In this document: in pieces, positions 52,719 to 61,546 of the stretch
Layout of the letters: each line of letters begins with the position of its first letter
Numbering within the stretch: position 1 is the first letter of the stretch
DNA from: Bdellovibrio sp.
GTDB taxonomy: Bacteria > Bdellovibrionota > Bdellovibrionia > Bdellovibrionales > Bdellovibrionaceae
DNA: 64,000 nt
Reading direction: 5' to 3'
NCBI GenBank assembly: GCA_025359945.1
Contig: JANYDD010000100.1
Location: forward strand, 50,725-114,724
Notes under the pieces: generated by a model
Seen by the model: the letters and a program-made list of their open reading frames with translations, nothing else
Databases searched by the model: none
What the model was told of the DNA's origin: nothing
Program-made: the position numbers and the translations under genes

Positions 52719-54137
52719 ATGACTTCTTCTCAAATCACTTCGACAACCGAGACTAACGCAAATTCTTTGTTAGTCTCTGCTCCAGGCAAACAAGGCAATA
52801 ACACTCCTGTTTTTTCTGTCGAGCAACTGAACCGCGCAATTAAGACTTTGGTTGAAGGGCAACTCCAGCTGGTTTGGGTTCAAGGAGAAATCTCTAATTT
52901 CAAGGCTCATACCTCAGGACATTTTTATTTTACGTTAAAAGATAATAAATCCCAGATTCGCGCAGTGATGTTCAAGGGACATAATGCCAGAATGAAATTT
53001 CGCCCTGGTGACGGGCTGGAAGTTATTATTCGCGGACGGCTGACGGTTTACGAACCCCGCGGCGAATACCAAATCGCTTGCGAAATGATGGAGCCCGTAG
53101 GCGCCGGGGCCCTGCAAAAAGCTTTCGAGGATCTCAAAGAAAAATTAAAAAAAGAAGGCCTTTTTGATCCAGCCCGAAAACGGGCTTTGCCTTTACTTCC
53201 CAAGCACGTGGCGCTGGTTACTTCTCCGACAGGGGCCGCGATTCAGGATATGATGAAGGTGCTTTCGCGCCGAAATAAATCCGTGCGAGTGACTTTAATT
53301 CCCACAGTTGTTCAGGGTGAAGGTTCCAGTGATAAAATTATTTTAGCTTTACAAATGGCTTTCCAATTAAAAGATGTGGACGCAATAATTGTTGGCCGCG
53401 GGGGCGGATCGATAGAAGATTTATGGGCGTTTAATATTGAAAAGTTAGCTCGGGTTATTGCTCAAAGTCCTGTCCCCATTATTTCAGCGGTAGGCCACGA
53501 GATTGACTTTACGATTGCCGATTTTGTTGCTGACGTGCGCGCACCCACCCCCTCGGCCGCGGCAGAAATGGTCGTTCAAAGCCAAAGTGAGCTTTTGTCG
53601 CGAATTCAAAGTTTAAAACGCATGTTGGTGATGAGTGTTCAGAAAATTTTAAAAAGCGAACGACAACGGTGGGATTTATCACACCGCCGTCTGATTGATC
53701 CGCGTCGCCGTTTGCAGGATTTTGCAATTCGTAATGACGAGTTATTTGGTCGACTGCAAAAGTCGGTCGAAAGAAATTTAGGAGATCTTGAACAAAGAAT
53801 TCAGTTTTTAGTTCAGCAGTTGCCATCACCGCAAGAAATCATCTCGCAGCGAAAATTAGATTTAATGACCCTACAGACAAGGTTATCGAATTCAGTTGCG
53901 GGTAATTTAAAAAACTATGAGCTTTCGCTTAGAAAATGGATCTCGGTGCTGGATAGCTTAAACCCATTACGCGTTTTAGAGCGGGGCTTTGCGGTTGTTT
54001 CCAAGCAGGATCGAGTGGTGATTTCAGCGCAAAATTTAAGTCCGGGCGACAGTTTGAAAATTCGCCTGTACAAGGGTGAAGCCATAGTTGAAGTTGTTTC
54101 ATTGGATCAAAACGTAACCCTGGCAAGTCCGCTTTAA
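52719..54137 (+). CDS. xseA: Exodeoxyribonuclease VII large subunit
   Basis: XseA forms with XseB the exonuclease that degrades single-stranded DNA. An N-terminal OB fold (VWVQGEISNFKAHTSGHFYFTLKD) precedes the catalytic region ALVTSPTGAAIQDM, IIVGRGGGSIEDLWAFN and AVGHEIDFTIADFVADVRAPTPSAAAE (key Arg, Gly, Asp and His residues). The C-terminal part is a long coiled coil. The 472 aa are normal. The N-terminus has an extra about 25 residues rich in Ser and Thr. Confidence 0.95.
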   Translation: MTSSQITSTTETNANSLLVSAPGKQGNNTPVFSVEQLNRAIKTLVEGQLQLVWVQGEISNFKAHTSGHFYFTLKDNKSQIRAVMFKGHNARMKFRPGDGLEVIIRGRLTVYEPRGEYQIACEMMEPVGAGALQKAFEDLKEKLKKEGLFDPARKRALPLLPKHVALVTSPTGAAIQDMMKVLSRRNKSVRVTLIPTVVQGEGSSDKIILALQMAFQLKDVDAIIVGRGGGSIEDLWAFNIEKLARVIAQSPVPIISAVGHEIDFTIADFVADVRAPTPSAAAEMVVQSQSELLSRIQSLKRMLVMSVQKILKSERQRWDLSHRRLIDPRRRLQDFAIRNDELFGRLQKSVERNLGDLEQRIQFLVQQLPSPQEIISQRKLDLMTLQTRLSNSVAGNLKNYELSLRKWISVLDSLNPLRVLERGFAVVSKQDRVVISAQNLSPGDSLKIRLYKGEAIVEVVSLDQNVTLASPL

Positions 54138-54166
54138 GAAAAAAATTTTTTAGAAAAGAGGTAACT

Positions 54167-54403
54167 GTGGATTTCGAGAAAAAACTAAACCGATTAGAAG
54201 AAATTGTTAAGAAAATGGAAAAGGGTGATGTGGCCCTCGAGGAATCTTTAAAATTTTTTGAAGAAGGTGTTCGCCTGTCAAGACAATGCCAAACCCAATT
54301 GACCGAGGCCGAAAATCAGGTCAAAAAATTAGTTGGTTTTGACGAAAACGGAAACCCTATCACCGAAGATTTTAAAGCCGATGGAAACCCCCTTGAATCT
54401 TGA
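54167..54403 (+). CDS. xseB: Exodeoxyribonuclease VII small subunit
   Basis: The protein has 78 residues, starting at GTG after AGAGG. The family core FEKKLNRLEEIVKKMEKGDVALEESLKFFEEGVRLSRQCQ is nearly standard for XseB. It lies 29 bases after xseA. Its 3' end overlaps the ispA start by about 20 bases. Confidence 0.94.
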   Translation: MDFEKKLNRLEEIVKKMEKGDVALEESLKFFEEGVRLSRQCQTQLTEAENQVKKLVGFDENGNPITEDFKADGNPLES

Positions 54404-55247
54404 ATTTAAAGATTTTGTCGAGCAGTCTCTTACTGATTGGATTGAAACCTTGGATCTGGTTTCGACCCATCAAAGTGATCATCCGCAGGGCTTGTCGCAA
54501 TTAAAAAAATCAATCTCCTATTCTTTAAAACAAACCGGAAAGAGATTTCGCCCGGTGCTGTGTTTGATGATCTCAGATTGTTTCGGAGTGGCACCTCAAC
54601 GAGTGGTTCCATTTGCTTGCGCTTTAGAAATGATCCACACCTACTCGTTAATTCACGATGATCTTCCGTCGATGGACAACGATGATTTCAGACGAGGTCA
54701 ACTGACTAACCACAAGGTCTTTGGAGAGGCTACTGCCCTGTTGGCTGGCGACGTTTTGTTAACCCAGGCTTTTTTTCATCTGGCCAAGTTTTATCAAAAC
54801 GAACCAAGTCTTGGTTTAAAATTAGTTAGTTTGCTTGCGGAAGCTTCTGGATTTAACGGTATGGCCGGTGGTCAAGCCCTGGATCTGGCCCCAGATAAAG
54901 GAAAAGTTTCAGCTGACGCAATTCAGACAATCCACATCCTGAAGACGGGTGCGTTGATCCGTGTGGCTTGCGAAGGTGCAGGGCTGATCTGCGGCCTTCC
55001 CGAAGAAAAAATTAAACGGCTGCGGGCCTTTGGTGAAAAACTGGGACTGTCCTTTCAAATCAAGGATGATCTTTTGGACGAAGATAAAATTGGTGAGAAT
55101 AGTTTTCTACGCGTACTTTCAAAATCAGAGACTCTGGCACTATTAGATCAAACCACTTCAATCTGTCGTGAAATATTATCGGGCCTGGGCATTCCCGAGG
55201 GATCACTTTCAAATTTAATTGATTTCAATTTTCAAAGATCTGTTTAG
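54381..55247 (+). CDS. ispA: Farnesyl/geranyl diphosphate synthase
   Basis: This prenyltransferase condenses IPP with DMAPP or GPP for quinone and lipid-carrier synthesis. The first aspartate motif is HDDLPSMDNDDFRRG and the second QIKDDLLDEDK; KRFRPVLCLMI and KTGALIRVACEGAG are further blocks. The 288 aa fit IspA. The start METPLNLEFKD at 54381 lies within the xseB end and has a weak ribosome site, so it is less sure than the rest. The order xseA-xseB-ispA-tlyA is common in bacteria. Confidence 0.92.
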   Translation: METPLNLEFKDFVEQSLTDWIETLDLVSTHQSDHPQGLSQLKKSISYSLKQTGKRFRPVLCLMISDCFGVAPQRVVPFACALEMIHTYSLIHDDLPSMDNDDFRRGQLTNHKVFGEATALLAGDVLLTQAFFHLAKFYQNEPSLGLKLVSLLAEASGFNGMAGGQALDLAPDKGKVSADAIQTIHILKTGALIRVACEGAGLICGLPEEKIKRLRAFGEKLGLSFQIKDDLLDEDKIGENSFLRVLSKSETLALLDQTTSICREILSGLGIPEGSLSNLIDFNFQRSV

Positions 55248-55276
55248 TAACCTATTTGTAACTTTGCGGAGGCCTT

Positions 55277-56044
55277 GTGCGCTTGGATCTTTACTTGGTC
55301 AAAACTAAGCTAGTTCCTTCACGAACCAAAGCCCAAGAGTTAATTCAAGATGGTCGAATCCAAATTATCTCAGCCGATGGTTTCAAACGAATTGCAATTT
55401 TCAAAAGCGAAACTTTAGACACCGACCAGACCGCTATCGTTTTGGAAAATAAGTTATTAAAGTATGTGTCTCGCGGCGGCGTCAAACTGGAAGGGGCCTT
55501 GGAATATTTGCGTATAGATGTTGCCGGATACCAAGTTTTAGACGTGGGCCAATCCACGGGCGGTTTTACCGACTGTCTGTTGCAAAAGGGTGCTCAAAAA
55601 ATTGTGGGTATTGATGTTGGAACTGCACAATTGCATTCGCAATTTCAAAATCACCCACAAGTCCTATCGTATGAAAATTTTCATTTGGACAGAATTCCAA
55701 GCCTTTTTTCTGAAGGCGAAAATTCTAATTTAAAATTTGATTTGGTTGTTATCGACTTGTCTTTTATTTCGGTAAATAGTTGCTGGTCTTTCCTTAAAAA
55801 CAGAACGGACCAAATTCTTGCGCTGGTAAAACCGCAGTTTGAAGTTGGCAAGAGCCAAATTTCTAAAAGCGGAATGGTAAAAAATAGGGATCAATATTTA
55901 TTAGTTCAAAAGCAGACCTTTCAAGCTTTAGAAAAATTTGATTTTGAAATACTGGATTATTTTCCTTCGCTTTTGGAAGGACGTGATGGCAATCAAGAGT
56001 TTTTTCTGTATGCTCGAAGAATACGAAGGGAAAACCACCAGTGA
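55277..56044 (+). CDS. tlyA: TlyA-type rRNA methyltransferase
   Basis: TlyA methylates rRNA ribose (16S and 23S) in some bacteria; elsewhere annotated as hemolysin-like. It starts at GTG after GGAGG. The N-terminal S4 domain (MRLDLYLVKTKLVPSRTKAQELIQDG) is followed by the FtsJ-like SAM domain, with the SAM loop LDVGQSTGGFTDCLL, acceptor DLVVIDLSFIS and ALVKPQFEVG. The 255 aa are normal. The stop overlaps the next GTG start. Confidence 0.93.
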   Translation: MRLDLYLVKTKLVPSRTKAQELIQDGRIQIISADGFKRIAIFKSETLDTDQTAIVLENKLLKYVSRGGVKLEGALEYLRIDVAGYQVLDVGQSTGGFTDCLLQKGAQKIVGIDVGTAQLHSQFQNHPQVLSYENFHLDRIPSLFSEGENSNLKFDLVVIDLSFISVNSCWSFLKNRTDQILALVKPQFEVGKSQISKSGMVKNRDQYLLVQKQTFQALEKFDFEILDYFPSLLEGRDGNQEFFLYARRIRRENHQ

Positions 56045-57012
56045 GCCTTGGTTATCAAAAATTATCACTCGTTTTATTTTTTTTAGCAGCGACCTCGTGC
56101 CAAAGTTTTAATTCTAAAACAATTTCTGCTGGCAATTCTAGATCAGCGCCCACACCTGGCGCGACCGCGGCTCCTAGCCCTTCGATAAATCAAGTAGAAT
56201 TTCCACCCGAAATGCAAAAAGAAACCAGTTTGGAAAACTTGCGCGTCCAGAATCCCGAGGCTCCGAAAATTGGTCTGATTCTGGGGCCTGGGGGCCTTAG
56301 AGCTTATGCGCACGTTGGCGTTCTGCAAGAATTCGCGCAACAAGGTGTTCCGATCCAAGCTATCTTGGGCCTTGAAATGGGGGCGTTAGTCGGGGGAATT
56401 TTTTCAAGCAAAGCGCAGCCCTTCGATGTCGAATGGCAAATGTCGAAACTAAAAGAAGAGAACTTTTTTAAAAAATCCTTTATCGGTCAGCATGTGCAAG
56501 ACGTGACGGCCCTTCAAAAGTTTATGGATGAGTATTTTTCGGGTTTGAAGTTCGAGGACTCGAAGATTTCTTTTTCTTGCCCCAGCTATCAGCTCAATAA
56601 ACGACAAACCGTGATGATCAACAAAGGATCTTTAAGTGCTGGGATTCCATTTTGTTTGGCATCGAATCCATTATTTAAACCCCACCAAAATTCAGTCGCT
56701 GCATTGCAAGCTTTGAATTCTTCTGTGCAGTATCTGCGATCCAGGCAGGTGCAAATGATTTTTTATGTTAGTCTTTTGGATGATAAGCCTGGGTCTTTCG
56801 TTAGCCCTCTGGATGGGCCCAGCAACTTGATGTGGAATTTTGTGTCTCAAAGTTTAGAGAACCAATACGCTTCGGCACACCAAGTGATTCGTGTTCCGAT
56901 GACGGGTTTCGAGCTTACTGATTTTGACAAACGAAATCAGATGATTCAAAAAGGTCGAGAAGCCGCAAAAGTTTTTTTGCTGGAACTTAAAAAACAGTGG
57001 GAGTTTAAATGA
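56041..57012 (+). CDS. Patatin-fold lipoprotein lacking the catalytic serine
   Basis: The protein has 323 residues. A lipoprotein signal ends LAATSC (Cys20). The patatin domain starts KIGLILGPGGLRAYAHVGVLQEF (the oxyanion-type Gly-rich loop), but the nucleophile elbow, normally GxSxG, reads GLEMG at 110-114, with Glu112 in place of Ser. A weak Asp motif (LDGPSN) occurs later. It is therefore probably non-catalytic as a lipase and may act as a scaffold or binding protein. It lies between tlyA and pepP with 4-base overlaps on both sides, starting at GTG. Related Bdellovibrio proteins are often exported; exact location is inferred from the lipobox. Confidence 0.82.
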   Translation: MSLGYQKLSLVLFFLAATSCQSFNSKTISAGNSRSAPTPGATAAPSPSINQVEFPPEMQKETSLENLRVQNPEAPKIGLILGPGGLRAYAHVGVLQEFAQQGVPIQAILGLEMGALVGGIFSSKAQPFDVEWQMSKLKEENFFKKSFIGQHVQDVTALQKFMDEYFSGLKFEDSKISFSCPSYQLNKRQTVMINKGSLSAGIPFCLASNPLFKPHQNSVAALQALNSSVQYLRSRQVQMIFYVSLLDDKPGSFVSPLDGPSNLMWNFVSQSLENQYASAHQVIRVPMTGFELTDFDKRNQMIQKGREAAKVFLLELKKQWEFK

Positions 57013-58322
57013 GAAAACCGCTTGAAAAGCCTGAAATCTTTCTTCAGCGTCGCGAGAAGCTTAAAAATTTAATTCCCGGGGGCTCGGTATTGGTCGTATT
57101 TGCTAGCCCTGAATCGTATCGCAACGGCAGTGTCATGCACAACTACCGTGCCGATTCCAATATGTACTATTTAACCGGGTTTGAAGAACCCGAAAGTATT
57201 TTTGTTTTCCGACCGGGACTAAAACCTGAAAGCATTTTATTCACGCGAAAAAAAGATGCCTCGCGCGAAATTTGGGACGGATTTCGTTTTGGACCCGAAG
57301 CCGCTAAAGCAGAATATAAAGTCGATCAAACATTTCCCGTCGAAGAGTTCGAAAGCAAGATGATTGATTTACTGAAAGGTTCGGAGCGTATTTATTATCG
57401 ACAGTACAAAAATCCGGCCGCAGATCTTCAAATTAAAAAAGTATTGCAGGAATTTAAATTTTCTCAAGGACGATCCGGCTTGGGGATACTTCCCATTTAC
57501 GATGCAGATGAGCTGATCGGCGAACTTAGACTTTTCAAAACTGATAACGACATTAAAAACCACCGCCACGCTTGCGAAATCTCCGCTGAAGCCCACATTG
57601 AATTAATGAAATACGTTCGACCAGGGATGAGCGAACGAGAACTGCATGGTTATTTTATTTATCAAGTGATGAAAAAAGGTGCCGCCCGAGAAGGTTATGG
57701 CGGAATTTTTGCCTCGGGCCCAGACGCCTGCATTTTGCATTATGTTTTTAACGATAAAACCGTAAAGGCTGGCGATTTATTTTTGGTCGATGCAGCGGGT
57801 GAGTTTCAATATTTTACTTCGGACATCACCAGAACTTACCCAGTCAACGGTCGCTACACGAAACCTCAAAGCGAAGTTTATTCTGCGGTCTTAAGAACTC
57901 AGAAATCAATTGTTGAAATGATTCGACCTGGGCTTCCATTTGCTGAACTTCAAAAGGCCTCGATCGAGCTTTTGACACATGAAATGCTAGAGCTAGGGCT
58001 TTTGACCGGCCGAAAGGAAGACTTGATTGAAACTAAAGAATTTCGAAAATATTATCCTCACGGAGTCAGCCACTTTTTAGGAATGGACGTTCATGACTCA
58101 GGAATTTATCAAAGTCGAAAAGACGAGCCCCGAAATATCGAAGCCGGCATGGTCTTTACCGTCGAGCCGGGCTTGTATATTCCCGCCCACGATTCGTCCG
58201 ATTACGCAGGGATTGGGGTTAGAATCGAAGACGATATTTTGGTAACGAAGACAGGTTCAGATATTTTGACTGTTAAGTGTCCAAAAGAAATTCCTGAAGT
58301 GGAAGCCCTGATCGGTAGGTAA
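57009..58322 (+). CDS. pepP: Xaa-Pro aminopeptidase (aminopeptidase P)
   Basis: This M24 metallopeptidase removes N-terminal residues before proline. An N-terminal creatinase-like domain (SVLVVFASPESYRNGSVMHNYRADSNMYYLTGFEEPES) is followed by the pita-bread catalytic domain with metal ligands in DAAGEFQYFTSDITRTYP (two Asp), HGVSHFLGMDVHD (His), VEPGLYI (Glu) and GVRIEDDILVT (Glu). Its 437 aa are the usual length for PepP. The start overlaps the patatin-like gene stop (ATGA). Confidence 0.95.
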   Translation: MRKPLEKPEIFLQRREKLKNLIPGGSVLVVFASPESYRNGSVMHNYRADSNMYYLTGFEEPESIFVFRPGLKPESILFTRKKDASREIWDGFRFGPEAAKAEYKVDQTFPVEEFESKMIDLLKGSERIYYRQYKNPAADLQIKKVLQEFKFSQGRSGLGILPIYDADELIGELRLFKTDNDIKNHRHACEISAEAHIELMKYVRPGMSERELHGYFIYQVMKKGAAREGYGGIFASGPDACILHYVFNDKTVKAGDLFLVDAAGEFQYFTSDITRTYPVNGRYTKPQSEVYSAVLRTQKSIVEMIRPGLPFAELQKASIELLTHEMLELGLLTGRKEDLIETKEFRKYYPHGVSHFLGMDVHDSGIYQSRKDEPRNIEAGMVFTVEPGLYIPAHDSSDYAGIGVRIEDDILVTKTGSDILTVKCPKEIPEVEALIGR

Positions 58323-58338
58323 GGCAACGGCCGAAACT

Positions 58339-58899
58339 TTACTCGGTGGCAGTGGGTATGATCGGCAGCTCCAAAAACTCGATATAGTCGGCCATTGTAT
58401 CGCTTATCAGTTCGGACGTCGGGATTTCTGGTAGCCGGGTGCCATTAAAAATTTTGTAACAATGAATAGAATAATCCCGGGTATCTCTGGCAATAAAAAT
58501 AATTTTTGATTGATCAGCTGAATATGATCCCTGAACCACTTGATCGCCGTCCAGCCGAACCCCAATTGTATCGCTTGGCTTAGCCGGACTGCTTAAAGAG
58601 CATCTAAAATTTTGTTTTTGCAATTGATCCAGATTGGCGTTCCAGTCTTGGTTCACTCGAAATTCGCGAAAAAAAATTCGTTCTCCAAAATCGTCTGTTT
58701 GCATCTGTGATTTTTGAAAATCGATATTGTTCTTTATACGCATTTGCGCCGATAAAGGCTTAAAATTTTGATCCTGCGACGGAAATCTACCAAAGCCATT
58801 GGCCAAGTTGAATTTCTCTTCCGAATTTTTAGTCTCGCGCGAAACACAGGAATTCAAAAAAAATAACGCAAAAGGAATGATGAGAATTTTTCTTATCAT
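58339..58899 (-). CDS. Hypothetical lipoprotein
   Basis: The protein has 186 residues. A lipobox FFLNSC (Cys18) is followed by a hydrophilic region with two later Cys (FRCSL and HCYKI). The part SKIIFIARDTRDYSIHCYKIFNGT is beta-like. No family is recognised. It converges with pepP, 16 bases apart, without a visible terminator. Confidence 0.7.
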   Translation of the reverse strand: MIRKILIIPFALFFLNSCVSRETKNSEEKFNLANGFGRFPSQDQNFKPLSAQMRIKNNIDFQKSQMQTDDFGERIFFREFRVNQDWNANLDQLQKQNFRCSLSSPAKPSDTIGVRLDGDQVVQGSYSADQSKIIFIARDTRDYSIHCYKIFNGTRLPEIPTSELISDTMADYIEFLELPIIPTATE

Positions 58900-59137
58900 A
58901 CTTTTTATTGTAACGAAGACGCTTGTGATAAACCCGCAATCTGTGGTCTAGCAGGACTTTGGCTGGCCCTGTGACTAGCCCTATTTGTAATCGTCCAATT
59001 TTTACTCGCCCTGATTCATTTTGAGACAACTTAACTTGGCGGAATTACCTGGCCTTTAGTGCTGTCTCGTTTTGAAGCATGGCATTTGGTTCGCACTATC
59101 TCCTATTGGAAGTGAAATCATAGAAAGGGAGTAGCCT

Positions 59138-59311
59138 ATGAAAGCAAAAATATTTTTAGTTCTGATTTCAGGATTACTAACGTCGTGGGGATGGGCCTGT
59201 GATCAGAATGCCGCGAGTATGGGAATTCGGGCCAAGACAGTTGGACAATCAGTTGTGCCGTCAACTGCTTTGCCGATGAATCGGACAGCTACCGATGTGA
59301 AACGATTTTAA
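59138..59311 (+). CDS. Very small secreted protein, 57 aa
   Basis: A short ORF is preceded by GGGAG 7 bases before the ATG. The product MKAKIFLVLISGLLTSWGWAC... has a signal peptide ending near WGWA, then a 37-residue mature region with one Cys and several Ser/Thr. The strong ribosome site and signal peptide support a real gene. It converges with the 114-aa gene 9 bases away. Function unknown. Confidence 0.6.
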   Translation: MKAKIFLVLISGLLTSWGWACDQNAASMGIRAKTVGQSVVPSTALPMNRTATDVKRF

Positions 59312-59320
59312 GTCACACAT

Positions 59321-59665
59321 TTATTCGCCGCCCGAGTCGTAAATAGCGCCTTTGGAGCGAAGTTTTTGTTCCTCAATTACGGCAGGATTTCTTTTGAATT
59401 CGAAATTCATTCGCGACGCGTTTTCCACTTGCGGGTTAGTATTTCCAAAAGCCTTCCGAAGAGATCCCGAAATTTTTTTGGCCCCATCTTCAAGAGCTAA
59501 AGCCATTCCCTTAGAAACAGTTTGAAGTTGGTTGGTGACCCAAGATTTTTCAACCCACTCAGTAAAGTGAGACTCCATGGTTTCTGGACCCACCTTGATT
59601 TGTAAAGAAAGCAATATAAGTAACGACACAAAAAGTGATTTGATCACAAAGAATAGTTCAGACAT
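59321..59665 (-). CDS. Small membrane-anchored hypothetical protein
   Basis: The protein has 114 residues. One membrane segment (about 5-25) is followed by a polar helical part with GMALALEDGAKKISGSLRKAFGN and a charged tail. It overlaps the response-regulator stop by 8 bases and is therefore probably coupled to it. No family is recognised; it may be an output partner (inference). Confidence 0.6.
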   Translation of the reverse strand: MSELFFVIKSLFVSLLILLSLQIKVGPETMESHFTEWVEKSWVTNQLQTVSKGMALALEDGAKKISGSLRKAFGNTNPQVENASRMNFEFKRNPAVIEEQKLRSKGAIYDSGGE

Positions 59666-60038
59666 TTTCGTTAGTTTCCCTTCGTTCTTTCCAAGGTGTT
59701 AAAAATTTTTGAATATCTTTTTTTTTGAATGGTTTGTTAATAAATTCCATGCACCCCGCTTGGAGAGCTTTCTGCTTGATATTTTCGTCATCCAAGGTCG
59801 ACAACGCCACAATTTGCGTCGCCAAGTATTTGGATTTCATTTCCATTGCGACTTCAATGCCGTTTTTCAGAGGTAAGACCAAATCTAAAAAAACTAAATT
59901 AGGTTTAATCTGCGGAAAAAGGCTAAGGGCTTGTTCACCATCGCTGGCCTCGAACACCGAAGAAATTCCTTCGTCCAAACAAATCTGGTGAATGATCTCA
60001 CGAATAAAAAGCGCATCATCTACAATCAAAATTGTCAC
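59658..60038 (-). CDS. CheY-like receiver-only response regulator
   Basis: The protein has 126 residues, starting at GTG. Acidic pair ILIVDDALF (Asp6 and Asp7), phosphorylation Asp in NLVFLDLVLPLKNGIE (near 51), Thr/Ser and Lys (INKPFKKKDI). There is no output domain, so it signals by binding a partner. The gene is coupled to the small membrane protein. No histidine kinase is adjacent. Confidence 0.9.
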   Translation of the reverse strand: MTILIVDDALFIREIIHQICLDEGISSVFEASDGEQALSLFPQIKPNLVFLDLVLPLKNGIEVAMEMKSKYLATQIVALSTLDDENIKQKALQAGCMEFINKPFKKKDIQKFLTPWKERRETNENV

Positions 60039-60201
60039 AACAGCACCTACCTAGTGCCATGATATCTTTTTCAGAGATGAGGTTGAAACGACTGCTTGAA
60101 AAACTAGACAGAAGTTAGAGGAAAGCCAGGCCTTTGAAAATAGAATTGGGCCATCACTTGATTCACGGGATTTTTAATTTTGACTTCCTCAGCTGATGTT
60201 G

Positions 60202-60228
60202 GAAACAGGCATCAAGGGATCCTGTTTC
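60202..60228. repeat. 8-bp hairpin upstream of the receiver gene
   Basis: GAAACAGG (60202-60209) and CCTGTTTC (60221-60228) form a perfect 8-bp stem with an 11-base loop, in the 279-base gap between the barrel gene and the receiver gene. There is no T-run, so it may be a weak terminator or a regulatory hairpin. The rest of the gap shows nothing I can support. Confidence 0.4.
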
Positions 60229-60317
60229 AGGAAACCCATCCTTTTTTTCGCAGCTAACGACCGCATGTGGGCTGACAAGAGTGCGCACGTTTTCAAATTC
60301 ACAAAGAGCCGATTGAA

Positions 60318-61418
60318 CTAATTCCCAAACTGATAGCCGAAGCTGAGCTGAACTTGTTGGTTGCTGACGCTAACGTTTTGGACGGTAGCTCCGGTGTTGA
60401 GATCGGGTAAATTTGATGATCCGCTGAACTGGATTTTTTCAAGCGAATATTGCAAATTCCACAGCACCTGGTTTTTTCTACTGAATTTAATTTCGCCACC
60501 CCAACCCAATCCGTACTTCATCGAATCGGGCGAGCCCCCAGAGTTTAACAACAATTGCGTCGATAGTTCTTGGTGTTGCGTCTTTGGCGCCAAGAATGTC
60601 GAGAACTGGCTGGCGTATCCTGGTGAATGGGGAATTCGGCCGCGCAAGAACAAACCATAGCCCAAAGTTTTTGATTTGATTCTAAATGTATCATTGTTGT
60701 TGGGCGAAAATTTACTTTCAAAATAAGACAAACCATAACTTAGATTTTTAGATTTTCTGGTCATCCCAAAGTAGTCGCGAATCTCAAGATCAAACTGCGC
60801 TTCTTCCTGCGTCACCGGAACTCGTGAAACACTTTCGCCAGTCGTTGAAACTTCTGAACCCAAGCTTGATTGGTAATGTCCCGAAACTCCCAGGCGGGGA
60901 GTTAACCACAGCTTTGTCCCGACGTGATAGAAACCTGAAAGGGATGAATAGTTTCGGTAACTCAAGTTCGACTGCGCCGAAGTCGACAACACTCCAGAGA
61001 AAAGAAAAATTTCTAATTGGTTCAAACGGTTGTCTTGCGGATGGATCCCTGACTTGTATTCGCCGACTTTTTTGCTGCTGTCAGAATTCCACAAACTTCT
61101 TACGTGATCTTTGATCGAATCTTGTTTGATTAAATCCGTGTTCTGCGAATTTACGTTTAAGGTTTGTTCTTCTTCAAACTGAGCATCAGAAATTTGTGCG
61201 GGTCTTCGCTGTGGCGATAGAAAAATTCGCTCGGCGAGAACTGAAGGTTTAGTTTCAACTGAAACCTCGTGCATCTGGGTCGAACCGAATTTGTAACGCT
61301 TGGAACTGATCTTTGAATTCACGCTTGTTGATCGCGGCGAAGGATCCCATTGCTGGGCCTGGCCCCGCATCGAAGTCACTGCCAAGACGAAAAAAAACAA
61401 AAGTCTGATTACAGTCAT
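60318..61418 (-). CDS. Predicted outer-membrane beta-barrel protein
   Basis: The protein has 366 residues from the ATG at 61418 (MTVIRLLFFFVLAVTSMRGQAQ); a TTG 42 bases upstream is an alternative start because the ribosome site at the ATG (AAGG) is too close. After the signal peptide, alternating strands with aromatic residues follow (LSYRNYSSLSGFYHVGTKLWLTPRLGVSGHYQSSL, YGLSYFESKFS), ending VQLSFGYQFGN. This pattern fits a barrel of about 12-14 strands; no specific family is known. It is divergent from the next barrel gene over about 130 bases. Confidence 0.7.
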   Translation of the reverse strand: MTVIRLLFFFVLAVTSMRGQAQQWDPSPRSTSVNSKISSKRYKFGSTQMHEVSVETKPSVLAERIFLSPQRRPAQISDAQFEEEQTLNVNSQNTDLIKQDSIKDHVRSLWNSDSSKKVGEYKSGIHPQDNRLNQLEIFLFSGVLSTSAQSNLSYRNYSSLSGFYHVGTKLWLTPRLGVSGHYQSSLGSEVSTTGESVSRVPVTQEEAQFDLEIRDYFGMTRKSKNLSYGLSYFESKFSPNNNDTFRIKSKTLGYGLFLRGRIPHSPGYASQFSTFLAPKTQHQELSTQLLLNSGGSPDSMKYGLGWGGEIKFSRKNQVLWNLQYSLEKIQFSGSSNLPDLNTGATVQNVSVSNQQVQLSFGYQFGN

Positions 61419-61546
61419 CCTTAGAAATATCGGTTTTTTCCAAGCAAATCTTGATGTCAAATTGACTCTGAATCAGCAGCCTGAACATAATAAGAAGTAC
61501 GGTCTAGTTTTTTTTAAAAAAATCTGACTTTGATCTTTGGGGATTT

